This document shows positions 33,231-41,154 of a stretch of 64,000 nt of DNA, piece after piece. A model generated the notes under the pieces. It saw nothing but the letters and a program-made list of their open reading frames with translations, was not told the DNA's origin and did not search any database. Within the stretch, counting starts at the first letter, position 1, and each line of letters begins with the position of its first letter. This DNA is from an uncultured Corynebacterium sp. (GTDB lineage: Bacteria > Actinomycetota > Actinomycetes > Mycobacteriales > Mycobacteriaceae). A program made the translations under genes and the position numbers. The stretch covers positions 72,511 through 136,510 of the forward strand of contig CAMIPB010000003.1 of the NCBI GenBank assembly GCA_946223355.1, given 5' to 3'.

Positions 33231-34793
33231 TCAGGCCAACACCTGGGTGATTTGATGGGCTTGGCGCATTTCCAGCGCTTGGGCAACGTGGTCAATATTT
33301 GGACGCGCACTAATTGCACCGTGTCCCATTCGGGCGGCTTCCAGATCCCGCAACGTCCAAGCGACTTTAAGCGCACGGTCTACTCCGCGTTGGCTTACCT
33401 CTCCCCTATGCAACATACTAGAAAGCAGCAGCATACCGGATTCATCTGCAGGAAAATTTCGTCGAATTACCTGAGCATTCGCCGCAGAATTCGTGACAAA
33501 TCGATAGCCACCTGTTTGCCATCTGTGTAGTGCGATCTCGCGTGCTTGGGCTACCCTTTGTGCGATGGAATAGCTGGTCTCTTCATCACCGGCTCCCAAC
33601 AACGCGTTGTGGTTGGACAGACTAACGCCGATATCAATCCTGTCGCGTAAGGGGCCAGAAAGATTCTTTAAGTAGTTTTCACGCACAGAGGACTTACATC
33701 TACAATTTTGCGGATTCTCTGTTGCGCACCGGCATGGGTTGGCCGCCAAAATTAGCTGAAAGCGGGCAGGAAAAACAATTTCCCGGCGGTGGCGCACCAA
33801 GCGAACTTCCCCGTTTTCAAGCGGGGCTCGTAAGCAGTCTAAGATTTGAGCGGGAATTTCGGAGACTTCGTCGAGGAACAAGATGCCATGATGAGCAAGA
33901 CTTACCGCTCCGGGTTTCGGGTTACCCGAGCCTCCACCAAGAAGTGCAGCTTTTGTCACTGAGGCATGTGGAGCAACAAAGCTTGGTTTGTACTGAACCC
34001 CATTGGGCCCAACTGCCACTGAGTGGATAGCCGTTGCTTCCATTGCCTGTTGGGTATCAAGCTCGGGCAATATTGAGGGGATCCGGGAAGCTATCATTGA
34101 TTTTCCTGATCCGGGTGGCCCCACCATAAATAGGTGGTGCCCTCCTGCCGCAGCGACTTCAGCTGCTCTTTTGCCTTCACTCTGGCCGGCGATATCGGCG
34201 AAGTCCGCGTCGCAGGTTCTAGGTTGTGTGTCATGGTGCGCATAGTGATTAGCCGGCGAAAGTTGAGTTTGCCCACTCAGCCAAGCGAATGCCTGCGAAA
34301 GGGATTCCGCCACAAGAACATCTAAATCAGTAAACAACGCTGCTTCGTCAGCATTACCAGGAGGTATCACGATTGTAGAAAAACCTGCATTGCGCGCTGC
34401 CAATAGTGCAGGAACGAGTCCGACCACTGGCCGCACTTTGCCATCTAGGCCCAATTCCCCCACAATCATCGTGGACTCCATAGCTTCCACTTGAGGATTG
34501 CTCAACGGGTTGTGAGCTAAAAGAACCGCCAGTGCCATTGGCAGGTCAAAATGAGACCCGGATTTGGGCAAGCTTGCCGGGGTCATTGATACAACCACTT
34601 TCGTTCGTGGCCAATTTAGTCCGGAGTTGACTGCAGCAGTACGAATGCGTTCCCTCGACTCCCGTACGGCAGCATCTCCCAAACCCACAACATGGATTCC
34701 AGGAAGTCCCATGCTGACATTGGCCTCAACCGTGACGATATCTGCTGATACGCCTCTTAAAGCAACGCTCTTGCACTTACCGAGCACCAGCAT
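33231..34793 (-). CDS. comM: ComM/YifB-family Mg-chelatase-like ATPase
   Basis: AAA+ helicase family; ComM drives branch migration during natural transformation in Haemophilus and Vibrio. The 520-residue protein has the N-terminal Lon-like domain (about 5-170), Walker A GPPGSGKSM (about 220-228), Walker B GILFLDEVSE (about 301), the zinc-finger-like CRCATENPQNCRC insert and the C-terminal Mg_chelatase_C domain (about 400-500). It overlaps the yraN gene by 17 bases at its start and is one base from dprA, so yraN-comM-dprA is one operon. Confidence 0.94.
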   Translation of the reverse strand: MLVLGKCKSVALRGVSADIVTVEANVSMGLPGIHVVGLGDAAVRESRERIRTAAVNSGLNWPRTKVVVSMTPASLPKSGSHFDLPMALAVLLAHNPLSNPQVEAMESTMIVGELGLDGKVRPVVGLVPALLAARNAGFSTIVIPPGNADEAALFTDLDVLVAESLSQAFAWLSGQTQLSPANHYAHHDTQPRTCDADFADIAGQSEGKRAAEVAAAGGHHLFMVGPPGSGKSMIASRIPSILPELDTQQAMEATAIHSVAVGPNGVQYKPSFVAPHASVTKAALLGGGSGNPKPGAVSLAHHGILFLDEVSEIPAQILDCLRAPLENGEVRLVRHRREIVFPARFQLILAANPCRCATENPQNCRCKSSVRENYLKNLSGPLRDRIDIGVSLSNHNALLGAGDEETSYSIAQRVAQAREIALHRWQTGGYRFVTNSAANAQVIRRNFPADESGMLLLSSMLHRGEVSQRGVDRALKVAWTLRDLEAARMGHGAISARPNIDHVAQALEMRQAHQITQVLA

Positions 34794-35163
34794 CCACCCC
34801 CTTGAAATACTCCATGGAGAAGCTGTCTCCTTGGACTACCAAGACCACGACATCAAACCGGATTTTCACCCGAGGCTTGCCTTGCAGCCACTGCAGCGCC
34901 GCCTTACGCATGCGCTGTACTTTTCGCCTCGTCACTGATTCTGCGCCACCATACGAACTTGAAGACCGCGTTTTCACTTCAACAAAAACAACTGTGCGGT
35001 CGGGTTCTCTTACGATGAGATCTAGCTCGCCGCAAGCGTAGTGGACGTTATGAGCGATAATTTCTGCTCCAGATCGCCGGTAAAAATCAGCGGCGAATTT
35101 TTCCCCGCGCTTGCCGAGTTCTTGATTCCATTTGCGTGGCTTGTTCGCTACCTGAACGTTCAT
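34777..35163 (-). CDS. yraN: UPF0102 protein YraN
   Basis: Holliday-junction-resolvase/endonuclease-like fold protein of 128 residues. Seen: GKRGEKFAADFYRRSG (about 17-32), ELDLIVREPDRTVVFVEVKTR (about 45-65), with the D and ExK motif of the PD-(D/E)xK family. Length is standard for UPF0102. It overlaps comM by 17 bases and heads the yraN-comM-dprA unit. The biological role is not established, though linkage to comM/dprA suggests DNA processing. Confidence 0.92.
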   Translation of the reverse strand: MNVQVANKPRKWNQELGKRGEKFAADFYRRSGAEIIAHNVHYACGELDLIVREPDRTVVFVEVKTRSSSSYGGAESVTRRKVQRMRKAALQWLQGKPRVKIRFDVVVLVVQGDSFSMEYFKGVDAGAR

Positions 35164-35258
35164 CTTGTCCTTCTCTAAGCGTATGCAATGTTTTTAAGCT
35201 TGTGACACCAAGTGTTAAAAACGGCATTCCTAAACGAAAGAGCAAATGAAGACGAGTT

Positions 35259-35303
35259 AAAAAATGTGGATAACTCACCGTTAAAGTCGGCGCGTTATCC
35301 ACA
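35259..35303 (-). terminator. Terminator after the DUF2469 gene, with two perfect DnaA boxes as arms
   Basis: TGTGGATAAC (35265-35274) and GTTATCCACA (35294-35303) form a 10-bp perfect inverted repeat with a 19-base spacer. Read on minus it is followed by TTTTTT (35259-35264), as in an intrinsic terminator 23 bases after the DUF2469 stop. Each arm contains TTATCCACA, the DnaA-box consensus. Confidence 0.75.
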
Positions 35304-35326
35304 AAAGAAAAATTAATAGTTGTGCG

Positions 35327-35632
35327 TTATTCAGGTAACACGAACTCTGGTTTATCCAATTCTTCAATGTTGACGTCTTTGTACGTAATGACGCGGACAT
35401 AACGCACGAAACGAGCTGCGCGGTACATATCCCATACCCACGCATCTGACATACGCACTTCGTAATACACATCGGGGCCGGACGTGTGTGGAATGACCTC
35501 AACTGCGTTGGCCAGGTAAAAGCGGCGCTCAGTTTCTACAACATAGGAGAACTGGCTAACCACGTCGCGATATTCGCGGTACAGAGAAAGCTCAACTTCA
35601 GCCTCGTAGTTGTCCAGTTCCTCAGCGCTCAA
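35327..35632 (-). CDS. DUF2469 family protein
   Basis: Conserved actinobacterial protein of 101 residues, function unknown. The TTG at 35632 is chosen because AAGGAG lies 6 bases upstream and the resulting N-terminus (MSAEELDNYEAE) matches the M. tuberculosis homolog Rv2901c (MSAEDL...), also about 101 residues. The centre reads QFSYVVETERRFYLAN, followed by AWVWDMYRAARFVRYVRV and the acidic ending EELDKPEFVLPE. No membrane segment. It follows rnhB at a short distance on the same strand, within the lepB-rnhB-DUF2469 unit. Confidence 0.92.
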   Translation of the reverse strand: MSAEELDNYEAEVELSLYREYRDVVSQFSYVVETERRFYLANAVEVIPHTSGPDVYYEVRMSDAWVWDMYRAARFVRYVRVITYKDVNIEELDKPEFVLPE

Positions 35633-35717
35633 GGCCAACTCCTTAGGATCATCAGGCCCTCATTTTAGGGGCCAAAACGTCAATACCCCGTCAACCTTAA
35701 TCGGCAACCCGCACCGA

Positions 35718-36392
35718 TTAGTGACGGCGCGCCATGAACTGAGCATGGCCGCGTTGGACGTTGGCATAGCTGAATCGGTGGTACGGCGAGGCTCCTAGTC
35801 TTTCAATGGCTCCTTGATGCGCCTTCGTGCCATAGCCCTTGTGCTCTGCCAATCCATAGCCTGGATAGCGCTCATCAAGGTCGACCATTATGCGGTCTCT
35901 ACTCACCTTTGCCAGTACGCTTGCTGCAGCAATGCAACGTACCTGAGCATCTCCTCCGATTATTGGCAGCTGAGGGGCGGTAAGCCCGGCAACCTTCATG
36001 GCGTCGATAAGCACGTACCCTGGATCAATTTCGAGTCGAGCCACAGCCCTACGCATTCCGCTGATGTTGGCGTGGGAGATTCCATGTGCGTCGATATCAC
36101 TGGCGTCGATATGCACAATCGAATAAGCCAAGGCCTTACGCTGGATAATGGGGAACAGTTCTTCGCGTATGCGTGGGCTGAGTTTCTTGGAGTCAGTGAG
36201 GGTGGATAGTTCCGGTATGATTCGCTCAGGCAACACACACGCCGCAATCGTAATTGGCCCACAGCATGCACCCCTGCCTGCCTCATCGACGCCCGCCACA
36301 GGGCCTAGGCCTGCTTTGGTCAAAGCCCCCTCAAAAGTGCGCAGCTGCTTCAACTTGCGTACAACCGGTAGCTGCCTACGAGTAGCCGCCAT
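35718..36392 (-). CDS. rnhB: Ribonuclease HII
   Basis: Endonuclease that cuts RNA in RNA-DNA hybrids and removes single ribonucleotides. The 224-residue protein has VDEAGRGACCGP (about 34-45, first Asp-Glu pair), LIDAMKV (about 150, third acidic residue) and the region SVLAKVSRDRIM (about 170-181, last Asp). It starts 2 bases after the lepB1 stop, so it is translated from the same mRNA. Full length for the family. Confidence 0.95.
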   Translation of the reverse strand: MAATRRQLPVVRKLKQLRTFEGALTKAGLGPVAGVDEAGRGACCGPITIAACVLPERIIPELSTLTDSKKLSPRIREELFPIIQRKALAYSIVHIDASDIDAHGISHANISGMRRAVARLEIDPGYVLIDAMKVAGLTAPQLPIIGGDAQVRCIAAASVLAKVSRDRIMVDLDERYPGYGLAEHKGYGTKAHQGAIERLGASPYHRFSYANVQRGHAQFMARRH

Positions 36393-36394
36393 TG

Positions 36395-37123
36395 CTAATC
36401 GACGCCGCCTAAACGATTCAGGGGCAAGACAATTCCAACGACTTTTCCGCGGACCGCTTCTTCAGAAATTGTACCTTGCCATTGATCTCCTATATGTGCA
36501 CGCGAGTCGAGGGAGTTGTCTCGGTTATCACCCATGAGCAGCAATCTTCCTTCCGGAACCAGCACTGGCCCGTAGGGTTTACTGCCGCAAGAACTCCATT
36601 TTGTAGTTGCCTCACTGTTGATCAACAGCGTGGTAGAACCAGATCGAGCGGCGACACACTCTGCAACATCTCCCCCGACTGCGACTATCCTTTTAACAAA
36701 CAAATTGTGCTCGGATGATGTAGCTCCTACCCCAGCTGCGATGCGCTTCAACCCCCTCCGAAACGGATTCATATGCTGCGAGGCAACTGCAACTTGCGAG
36801 TTCTCCCAAGAGGGTTCCGCTTCAAACACAACGATATCGCCTGGTTGTGGGTCAGAAAAGACGTAGCTGAGCTTTTCTACTACGATTCTGTCGTTGACAT
36901 CTCCACAGTCCTGGCAACCGTGCAGAGTAGGTTCCATTGAGGCGGACGGGACCATATAGATTCGGCCTACGAAAACCTGTATTGCCGACATAAACACCAC
37001 GGAAAACACTAAAGCAAGCGTAAATACCCAGACAAAACCTACGCGTCCTTTTGCCTGCTGCGTGACGCCCTGCTGAGCTGTGTCTCCTTTGTACTCCGTA
37101 TGCCGAGCATTTCCCGTGTGCAT
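36395..37123 (-). CDS. lepB: Signal peptidase I (copy 1)
   Basis: Membrane serine peptidase that removes signal peptides from exported proteins. The 242-residue protein has one N-terminal membrane helix (about 29-52), the catalytic Ser in PSASMEPT (about 59-66), the catalytic Lys in FVKRIVAVGGD (about 142-152) and the SPase I signature GDNRDNSLDSR (about 197-207). It differs from its neighbour in an extra basic loop (about 115-135) between the two catalytic motifs. It lies 29 bases after lepB2 on the same strand, followed by rnhB. Confidence 0.92.
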   Translation of the reverse strand: MHTGNARHTEYKGDTAQQGVTQQAKGRVGFVWVFTLALVFSVVFMSAIQVFVGRIYMVPSASMEPTLHGCQDCGDVNDRIVVEKLSYVFSDPQPGDIVVFEAEPSWENSQVAVASQHMNPFRRGLKRIAAGVGATSSEHNLFVKRIVAVGGDVAECVAARSGSTTLLINSEATTKWSSCGSKPYGPVLVPEGRLLLMGDNRDNSLDSRAHIGDQWQGTISEEAVRGKVVGIVLPLNRLGGVD

Positions 37124-37152
37124 GGAATCTCACTAAGGCTGCCAAAGATCCA

Positions 37153-37905
37153 CTATTGCTGGATGCCGGGCGCTTCTACTTTGCCAAAGTTGTTAAACGG
37201 GAAGAATACGAGTTCTACTTTACCTCGGACATTTTCCAATGGAATGGAACCATTGAGGCCATCTTCCAGGTGGGCTCGGGAATCGCGTGAATTTGTACGT
37301 GAGTCACCCATCATGAACAAATGATCTTCCGGTACGGTCACAGGCCCGAAGTAATCTCCACCACAGGCCTCAGAGCCAGTCTTGGGATTAATCGCATAGG
37401 TCGGTGGATCCAAAACGTAATCCTGCTTGATTGGCTTGCCATCCACCATGACGGCTTCATCGCCCTCTTGACACGATACTTCTTGACCACCGGTTGCAAT
37501 AACACGTTTAACTAGGTTGTTCTCATTTGGCGGTGCTAGCGAAACTTTGCTAAGCGCTTCTTGAATCTTTGCAACTGTTGGGTTCGGGCTGCGAGGCGAC
37601 TCCCACATATCATTCCAGTCTTCAGTTCCCTCAAAGACAATGACGTCACCTGGTTTGGGCTCAGAGTTGTAGTAGGACAATTTTTGCACGAACACGCGGT
37701 CGTTAGTGCAGCCCTGACAGCCGTGCAACGTTGGCTCCATTGAGCCGGATGGGATGACATACTGGCGACCGACAAAGGCTTGGAATATACCCACCACTGC
37801 AAGGACGACGACGACGATGAGCAGTGTCTCAACAATCCAGGGCAGCTGTTTTTTCGGCTTCGATGAAGCTGTCGAGGTTCGTTCGGTGTTGTTTTGTGGG
37901 GTCAT
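37153..37905 (-). CDS. lepB: Signal peptidase I (copy 2)
   Basis: Second type I signal peptidase, 250 residues with the ATG at 37905. N-terminal membrane helix (about 21-44), catalytic Ser in PSGSMEPT (about 50-57), catalytic Lys in LVKRVIATGGQ, and the signature GDSRTNSRDSR. A TTG at 37932 would add nine residues; I prefer the ATG because a -10-like TATAGG on minus lies just before the TTG, but neither start has a good Shine-Dalgarno. The two copies differ by many substitutions, so the duplication is not recent. Confidence 0.9.
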   Translation of the reverse strand: MTPQNNTERTSTASSKPKKQLPWIVETLLIVVVVLAVVGIFQAFVGRQYVIPSGSMEPTLHGCQGCTNDRVFVQKLSYYNSEPKPGDVIVFEGTEDWNDMWESPRSPNPTVAKIQEALSKVSLAPPNENNLVKRVIATGGQEVSCQEGDEAVMVDGKPIKQDYVLDPPTYAINPKTGSEACGGDYFGPVTVPEDHLFMMGDSRTNSRDSRAHLEDGLNGSIPLENVRGKVELVFFPFNNFGKVEAPGIQQ

Positions 37906-37969
37906 CTCATTCACGTCAACCAAGCCTAGCAACCTATAGTGTTAATCCATTAATGCGACCGCCCTTGAT

Positions 37970-38025
37970 ATAAAAAGAAAACCGCCCGTGCCTTCACCGG
38001 TAAGTGGTGAAGGAACACGAACGGT
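37970..38025 (-). terminator. Terminator after rplS
   Basis: On minus, ACCGT-CGTG-CCTTCACC pairs with GGTGAAGG-CACG-GCGGT (arms 38005-38025 and 37981-37998, small mismatches), followed by TTTTCTTTTTA (37970-37980). It lies 34 bases after the rplS stop. Confidence 0.85.
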
Positions 38026-38058
38026 CTTTGTCGCTTCTCTACCCCGCAGGGCTGAAAA

Positions 38059-38403
38059 CTAGCGACGCTCCTTAATACGAGCCTTCTTGCCTTGCAGATC
38101 ACGCAAGTAGTACAGCTTCGCGCGACGTACGCGGCCACGGCGGGATACCTTGATGGAATCCAAGTTTGGAGAGTGCACTGGGAAGGTACGCTCTACGCCG
38201 ATACCGAAGGAAACCTTACGTACGGTGAAGGTTTCACGGATACCGGAGCCCTGACGACGGATGCAAACGCCGCGGAAGAGCTGGGTACGCTGAGTGCTAC
38301 CCTCGATAACCTTTACTTCTACGTCCAAGGTGTCGCCTGGACGGAAAGCTGGGATGTCGTCGCGCAGCTGCGCTGCATCGACCTTGTCAAGAATGTTGGT
38401 CAT
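38059..38403 (-). CDS. rplS: 50S ribosomal protein L19 (bL19)
   Basis: Structural protein at the 30S-50S interface. With ATG 38403 the protein has 114 residues, the standard length, starting MTNILDKVDAAQLRDDIPAF. Core: GDTLDVEVKVIEG, RRQGSGIRETFTVRKVSFGIGVERTF and the basic C-terminus AKLYYLRDLQGKKARIKER. The longer upstream frame is rejected since AAAGGAAA lies just before this ATG and the extra part has no L19 similarity. It is monocistronic between its own terminator and the divergent thi operon. Confidence 0.97.
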   Translation of the reverse strand: MTNILDKVDAAQLRDDIPAFRPGDTLDVEVKVIEGSTQRTQLFRGVCIRRQGSGIRETFTVRKVSFGIGVERTFPVHSPNLDSIKVSRRGRVRRAKLYYLRDLQGKKARIKERR

Positions 38404-38528
38404 AACATTTCCTTTTTCAGTTTGAGGCAGAGGATCCTTCCCGCATATTGCAAAAGAAGGTTCGTACCCGTTACAAAGTTCAGTTTTAGTATCTTTCCAC
38501 AGTGGTACCGAAACTAACAAATCTGTCA

Positions 38529-38557
38529 TTCGCATGACAAAGCTAAGACTCTATGCT
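38529..38557 (+). promoter_or_regulatory. Putative thi operon promoter
   Basis: TTCGCA (38529-38534) and TATGCT (38552-38557) with a 17-base spacer, about 35 bases before the TPP riboswitch. A transcript would start near 38564. Confidence 0.5.
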
Positions 38558-38586
38558 TACAGTAGGAGGACCGTAATACACAGTAC

Positions 38587-38682
38587 ACACACGGGCGCCC
38601 ACGGCAGTGGGCTGAGATCGCGCTAGAGCCTTGCGCGAGCACCGCTAGAACCTGTCTGGCTAGCACCAGCGAAGGAAGTGAG
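38587..38682 (+). promoter_or_regulatory. TPP (THI element) riboswitch
   Basis: All hallmarks of the thiamin pyrophosphate aptamer are present: ACGGGCGCCC at 38591-38600, GGGCTGAGAT at 38609-38618 (the CTGAGA pyrimidine-sensor), CCGCTAGAACCTG at 38642-38654 and the terminal ACCAGCGAAGGAAGTG at 38665-38680. The 3' strand of P1 (GTGAG) runs directly into the thiC Shine-Dalgarno AGTGAGG, 9 bases before the ATG. That layout fits translational control: TPP binding would hide the ribosome site. No terminator hairpin with a U-tract is visible. An AGGAGG at 38564-38569 has no start codon after it. Confidence 0.95.
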
Positions 38683-38692
38683 GTTTTTAGCT

Positions 38693-40486
38693 ATGTCCGC
38701 AACCCCTGATCATCCAATCGATTTCTCTTCGGAAATTCACCACAAGCACTCCTACTCACCAATTATCAAAGGTGATTTGGAAGTTCCGGAAACTGAGATT
38801 CAGCTGGATGACTCACCCACCGGCCCAAATGCTCCTTTTCGTGTTTACCGAACCCGCGGCCCTGAATGCGATCCCACCCAGGGGCTTCCGGCTTTGCGTA
38901 CCAAATGGATAGAAGACCGAAATGACGTAGAAAGTTACCCGGGAAGGAAGCGAAATCTAGCAGACGACGGCAAAGGAGCTCAGAAAAGAGGGGCTGCATC
39001 GCAGGAATGGCAGGGCTCACAGCGCATGCCACTTCGCGCGCAACAAGGCAAACGGGTAACCCAAATGCACTACGCGCGTCAGGGAATCATCACAAAAGAA
39101 ATGGAATTCGTTGCTCTCCGTGAGCACTGCGATCCTGAGTTCGTGCGAAGCGAAATTGCTCGTGGCCGTGCGATACTCCCCAACAACGTCAATCATCCGG
39201 AATCTGAACCGATGATAATTGGGCGTAAGTTTTTGACGAAGATCAACGCCAACATCGGCAATTCCGCTGTGACTTCATCCATCGAAGAAGAAGTCAATAA
39301 GCTGCGTTGGGCTACTCGTTGGGGTGCGGACACGGTGATGGACTTGTCCACCGGTGATGATATCCACACCACCCGTGAGTGGATTATCCGCAACTCACCT
39401 GTTCCTATTGGAACCGTGCCAATTTATCAGGCGCTTGAGAAAGTCGGCGGTGTGGCCGAAGACTTGACCTGGGATATCTTCAAAGACACGGTCATTGAGC
39501 AGTGTGAGCAGGGCGTGGATTATATGACAGTGCACGCCGGTGTACGTCTGCCTTTTGTGCCGCTAACCACCGAGCGCGTCACCGGCATAGTCTCACGTGG
39601 CGGATCCATCATGGCGGGCTGGTGCTTGGCGCACCACAAGGAGTCTTTCCTATACGAGAACTTCGACGAGCTCTGCGAGATCTTTGCAGCTTACGACGTC
39701 GCATTCTCGCTCGGCGACGGCCTTCGTCCAGGCTCGGTAGCGGACGCTAATGACACAGCACAGTTCGCTGAATTAAAGACCATCGGCGAGCTCACGAAGC
39801 GCGCCTGGGACTTCGATGTCCAGGTCATGGTAGAGGGACCAGGTCACGTCCCGCTCAACATGGTTCAGGTCAACAACGAGCTCGAGCAGGAATGGGCTCA
39901 CGACGCTCCGTTCTACACGCTCGGCCCATTAGTAACTGATATTGCGCCGGGCTATGACCACATCACCTCTGCAATTGGTGCCGCCCACATCGCTATGGGT
40001 GGTACGGCAATGCTGTGTTACGTCACCCCGAAGGAACACTTGGGTCTGCCCAACCGCGATGACGTCAAGACAGGCGTTATCACTTACAAGCTGGCAGCTC
40101 ATGCTGCAGACGTCGCTAAAGGCCACCCCGGCGCGCGCGACTGGGATGATGCGATGAGTAAAGCACGTTTCGAATTCCGCTGGCACGACCAGTTCGCGCT
40201 TTCGCTCGATCCGGATACCGCGCAGGCCTATCACGATGAGACCCTGCCTGCTGAGCCTGCTAAGACTGCGCATTTCTGCTCAATGTGTGGCCCTAAGTTC
40301 TGCTCAATGCGGATTTCTCAAGATATTCGGGACACGTTCCCTACTGAGCTGGGAATGCCGTCTTTTGCAGATGTTGACCCTGATGTTCAAAGCGCCAGTG
40401 CTGAAGCTGGAATGGCGCTCAAATCTGAAGAATTTAGGGCAAAGGGTTCACAGGTGTACCTTCCTGAAACTGAGGCGGACACTTAA
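38693..40486 (+). CDS. thiC: Phosphomethylpyrimidine synthase ThiC
   Basis: Radical SAM enzyme that rearranges aminoimidazole ribotide into HMP phosphate, the thiamin pyrimidine. With ATG 38693 the protein has 597 residues. N-terminal domain (about 1-150), barrel with GTVPIYQALEKVGG and MTVHAGVR (about 275), EGPGHVPLNMV (about 380) and the C-terminal cluster motif CSMCGPKFC (CxxCxxxxC). It is the first gene of the thi operon, directly behind the TPP riboswitch. Its stop overlaps the thiE start by one base (TAATG). Confidence 0.97.
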   Translation: MSATPDHPIDFSSEIHHKHSYSPIIKGDLEVPETEIQLDDSPTGPNAPFRVYRTRGPECDPTQGLPALRTKWIEDRNDVESYPGRKRNLADDGKGAQKRGAASQEWQGSQRMPLRAQQGKRVTQMHYARQGIITKEMEFVALREHCDPEFVRSEIARGRAILPNNVNHPESEPMIIGRKFLTKINANIGNSAVTSSIEEEVNKLRWATRWGADTVMDLSTGDDIHTTREWIIRNSPVPIGTVPIYQALEKVGGVAEDLTWDIFKDTVIEQCEQGVDYMTVHAGVRLPFVPLTTERVTGIVSRGGSIMAGWCLAHHKESFLYENFDELCEIFAAYDVAFSLGDGLRPGSVADANDTAQFAELKTIGELTKRAWDFDVQVMVEGPGHVPLNMVQVNNELEQEWAHDAPFYTLGPLVTDIAPGYDHITSAIGAAHIAMGGTAMLCYVTPKEHLGLPNRDDVKTGVITYKLAAHAADVAKGHPGARDWDDAMSKARFEFRWHDQFALSLDPDTAQAYHDETLPAEPAKTAHFCSMCGPKFCSMRISQDIRDTFPTELGMPSFADVDPDVQSASAEAGMALKSEEFRAKGSQVYLPETEADT

Positions 40487-41154
40487 TGACTCGGTCTGAA
40501 GTAGACTATCGCTGTTACTTCGTCACGGGAGCAGAATCATATCCTCATCAGGTTGTAAACACAGCGGTTGCCGCCGTTCGTGGCGGTGCAGGTGTTATTC
40601 AAGTCCGTTCCAAACCGATTTCTGCCCGTGACCTTTATTTGCTCGCACGTGAGGTTGCTGAATCGGTTTCTGAGGCCAACCCTGCAACGCGTGTGCTTAT
40701 CGACGATCGCGTCGATGTCGCCTTAGCATTGCGCAATGACGGTGTTCCAGTTCATGGTGTTCATATCGGGCAAGAAGACCTTGGGGTAGCTGAGTCCCGG
40801 GCTCTGCTTGGCCCCGACGCAATAATTGGGCTTACCACTGGCACAAAGCGGTTAGTTGAAGATGCAAATGAAGTTTCATCGATGCTGGATTACGTGGGCT
40901 GTGGACCGTTTCGCGCAACCCCCACTAAGGATTCCGGACGGCCACCGATTGGTTTATCTGGTTACCCAGAACTTGTCACGGCCTCATCACTTCCCTTAGT
41001 TGCAATAGGTGACGTCACAGTGAAAGACGCATACCAACTAGCAACAACCGGGGTGGCAGGAGTGGCGATTGTTCGAGGAATCATGAATTCGGAAGACCCG
41101 ACCAGTTATGTCCAGCAAGTAATTGCAGAATTTGAATCCGGTAGGGCTCAATAA
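40486..41154 (+). CDS. thiE: Thiamin phosphate synthase
   Basis: Joins HMP-PP with the thiazole phosphate carboxylate to give thiamin phosphate. TIM barrel of 222 residues with the pyrophosphate-binding VIQVRSKPI, VLIDDRVDVAL, HGVHIGQEDLG, DYVGCGPFRATPTK and the C-terminal VAIGDVTV and VAIVRGIM motifs of the ThiE family. It overlaps thiC and thiO by one base each (TAATG), so translation is coupled. Confidence 0.95.
   Translation: MTRSEVDYRCYFVTGAESYPHQVVNTAVAAVRGGAGVIQVRSKPISARDLYLLAREVAESVSEANPATRVLIDDRVDVALALRNDGVPVHGVHIGQEDLGVAESRALLGPDAIIGLTTGTKRLVEDANEVSSMLDYVGCGPFRATPTKDSGRPPIGLSGYPELVTASSLPLVAIGDVTVKDAYQLATTGVAGVAIVRGIMNSEDPTSYVQQVIAEFESGRAQ

Noticed and set aside
31098..35163. Evidence for natural competence from dprA, comM and yraN
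   Set aside because: These genes are common in non-competent bacteria; no DNA-uptake genes (comEA, comEC, pilus) are in the window.
38404..38535. 44-residue extension of L19
   Set aside because: A Shine-Dalgarno and conserved N-terminus mark ATG 38403.
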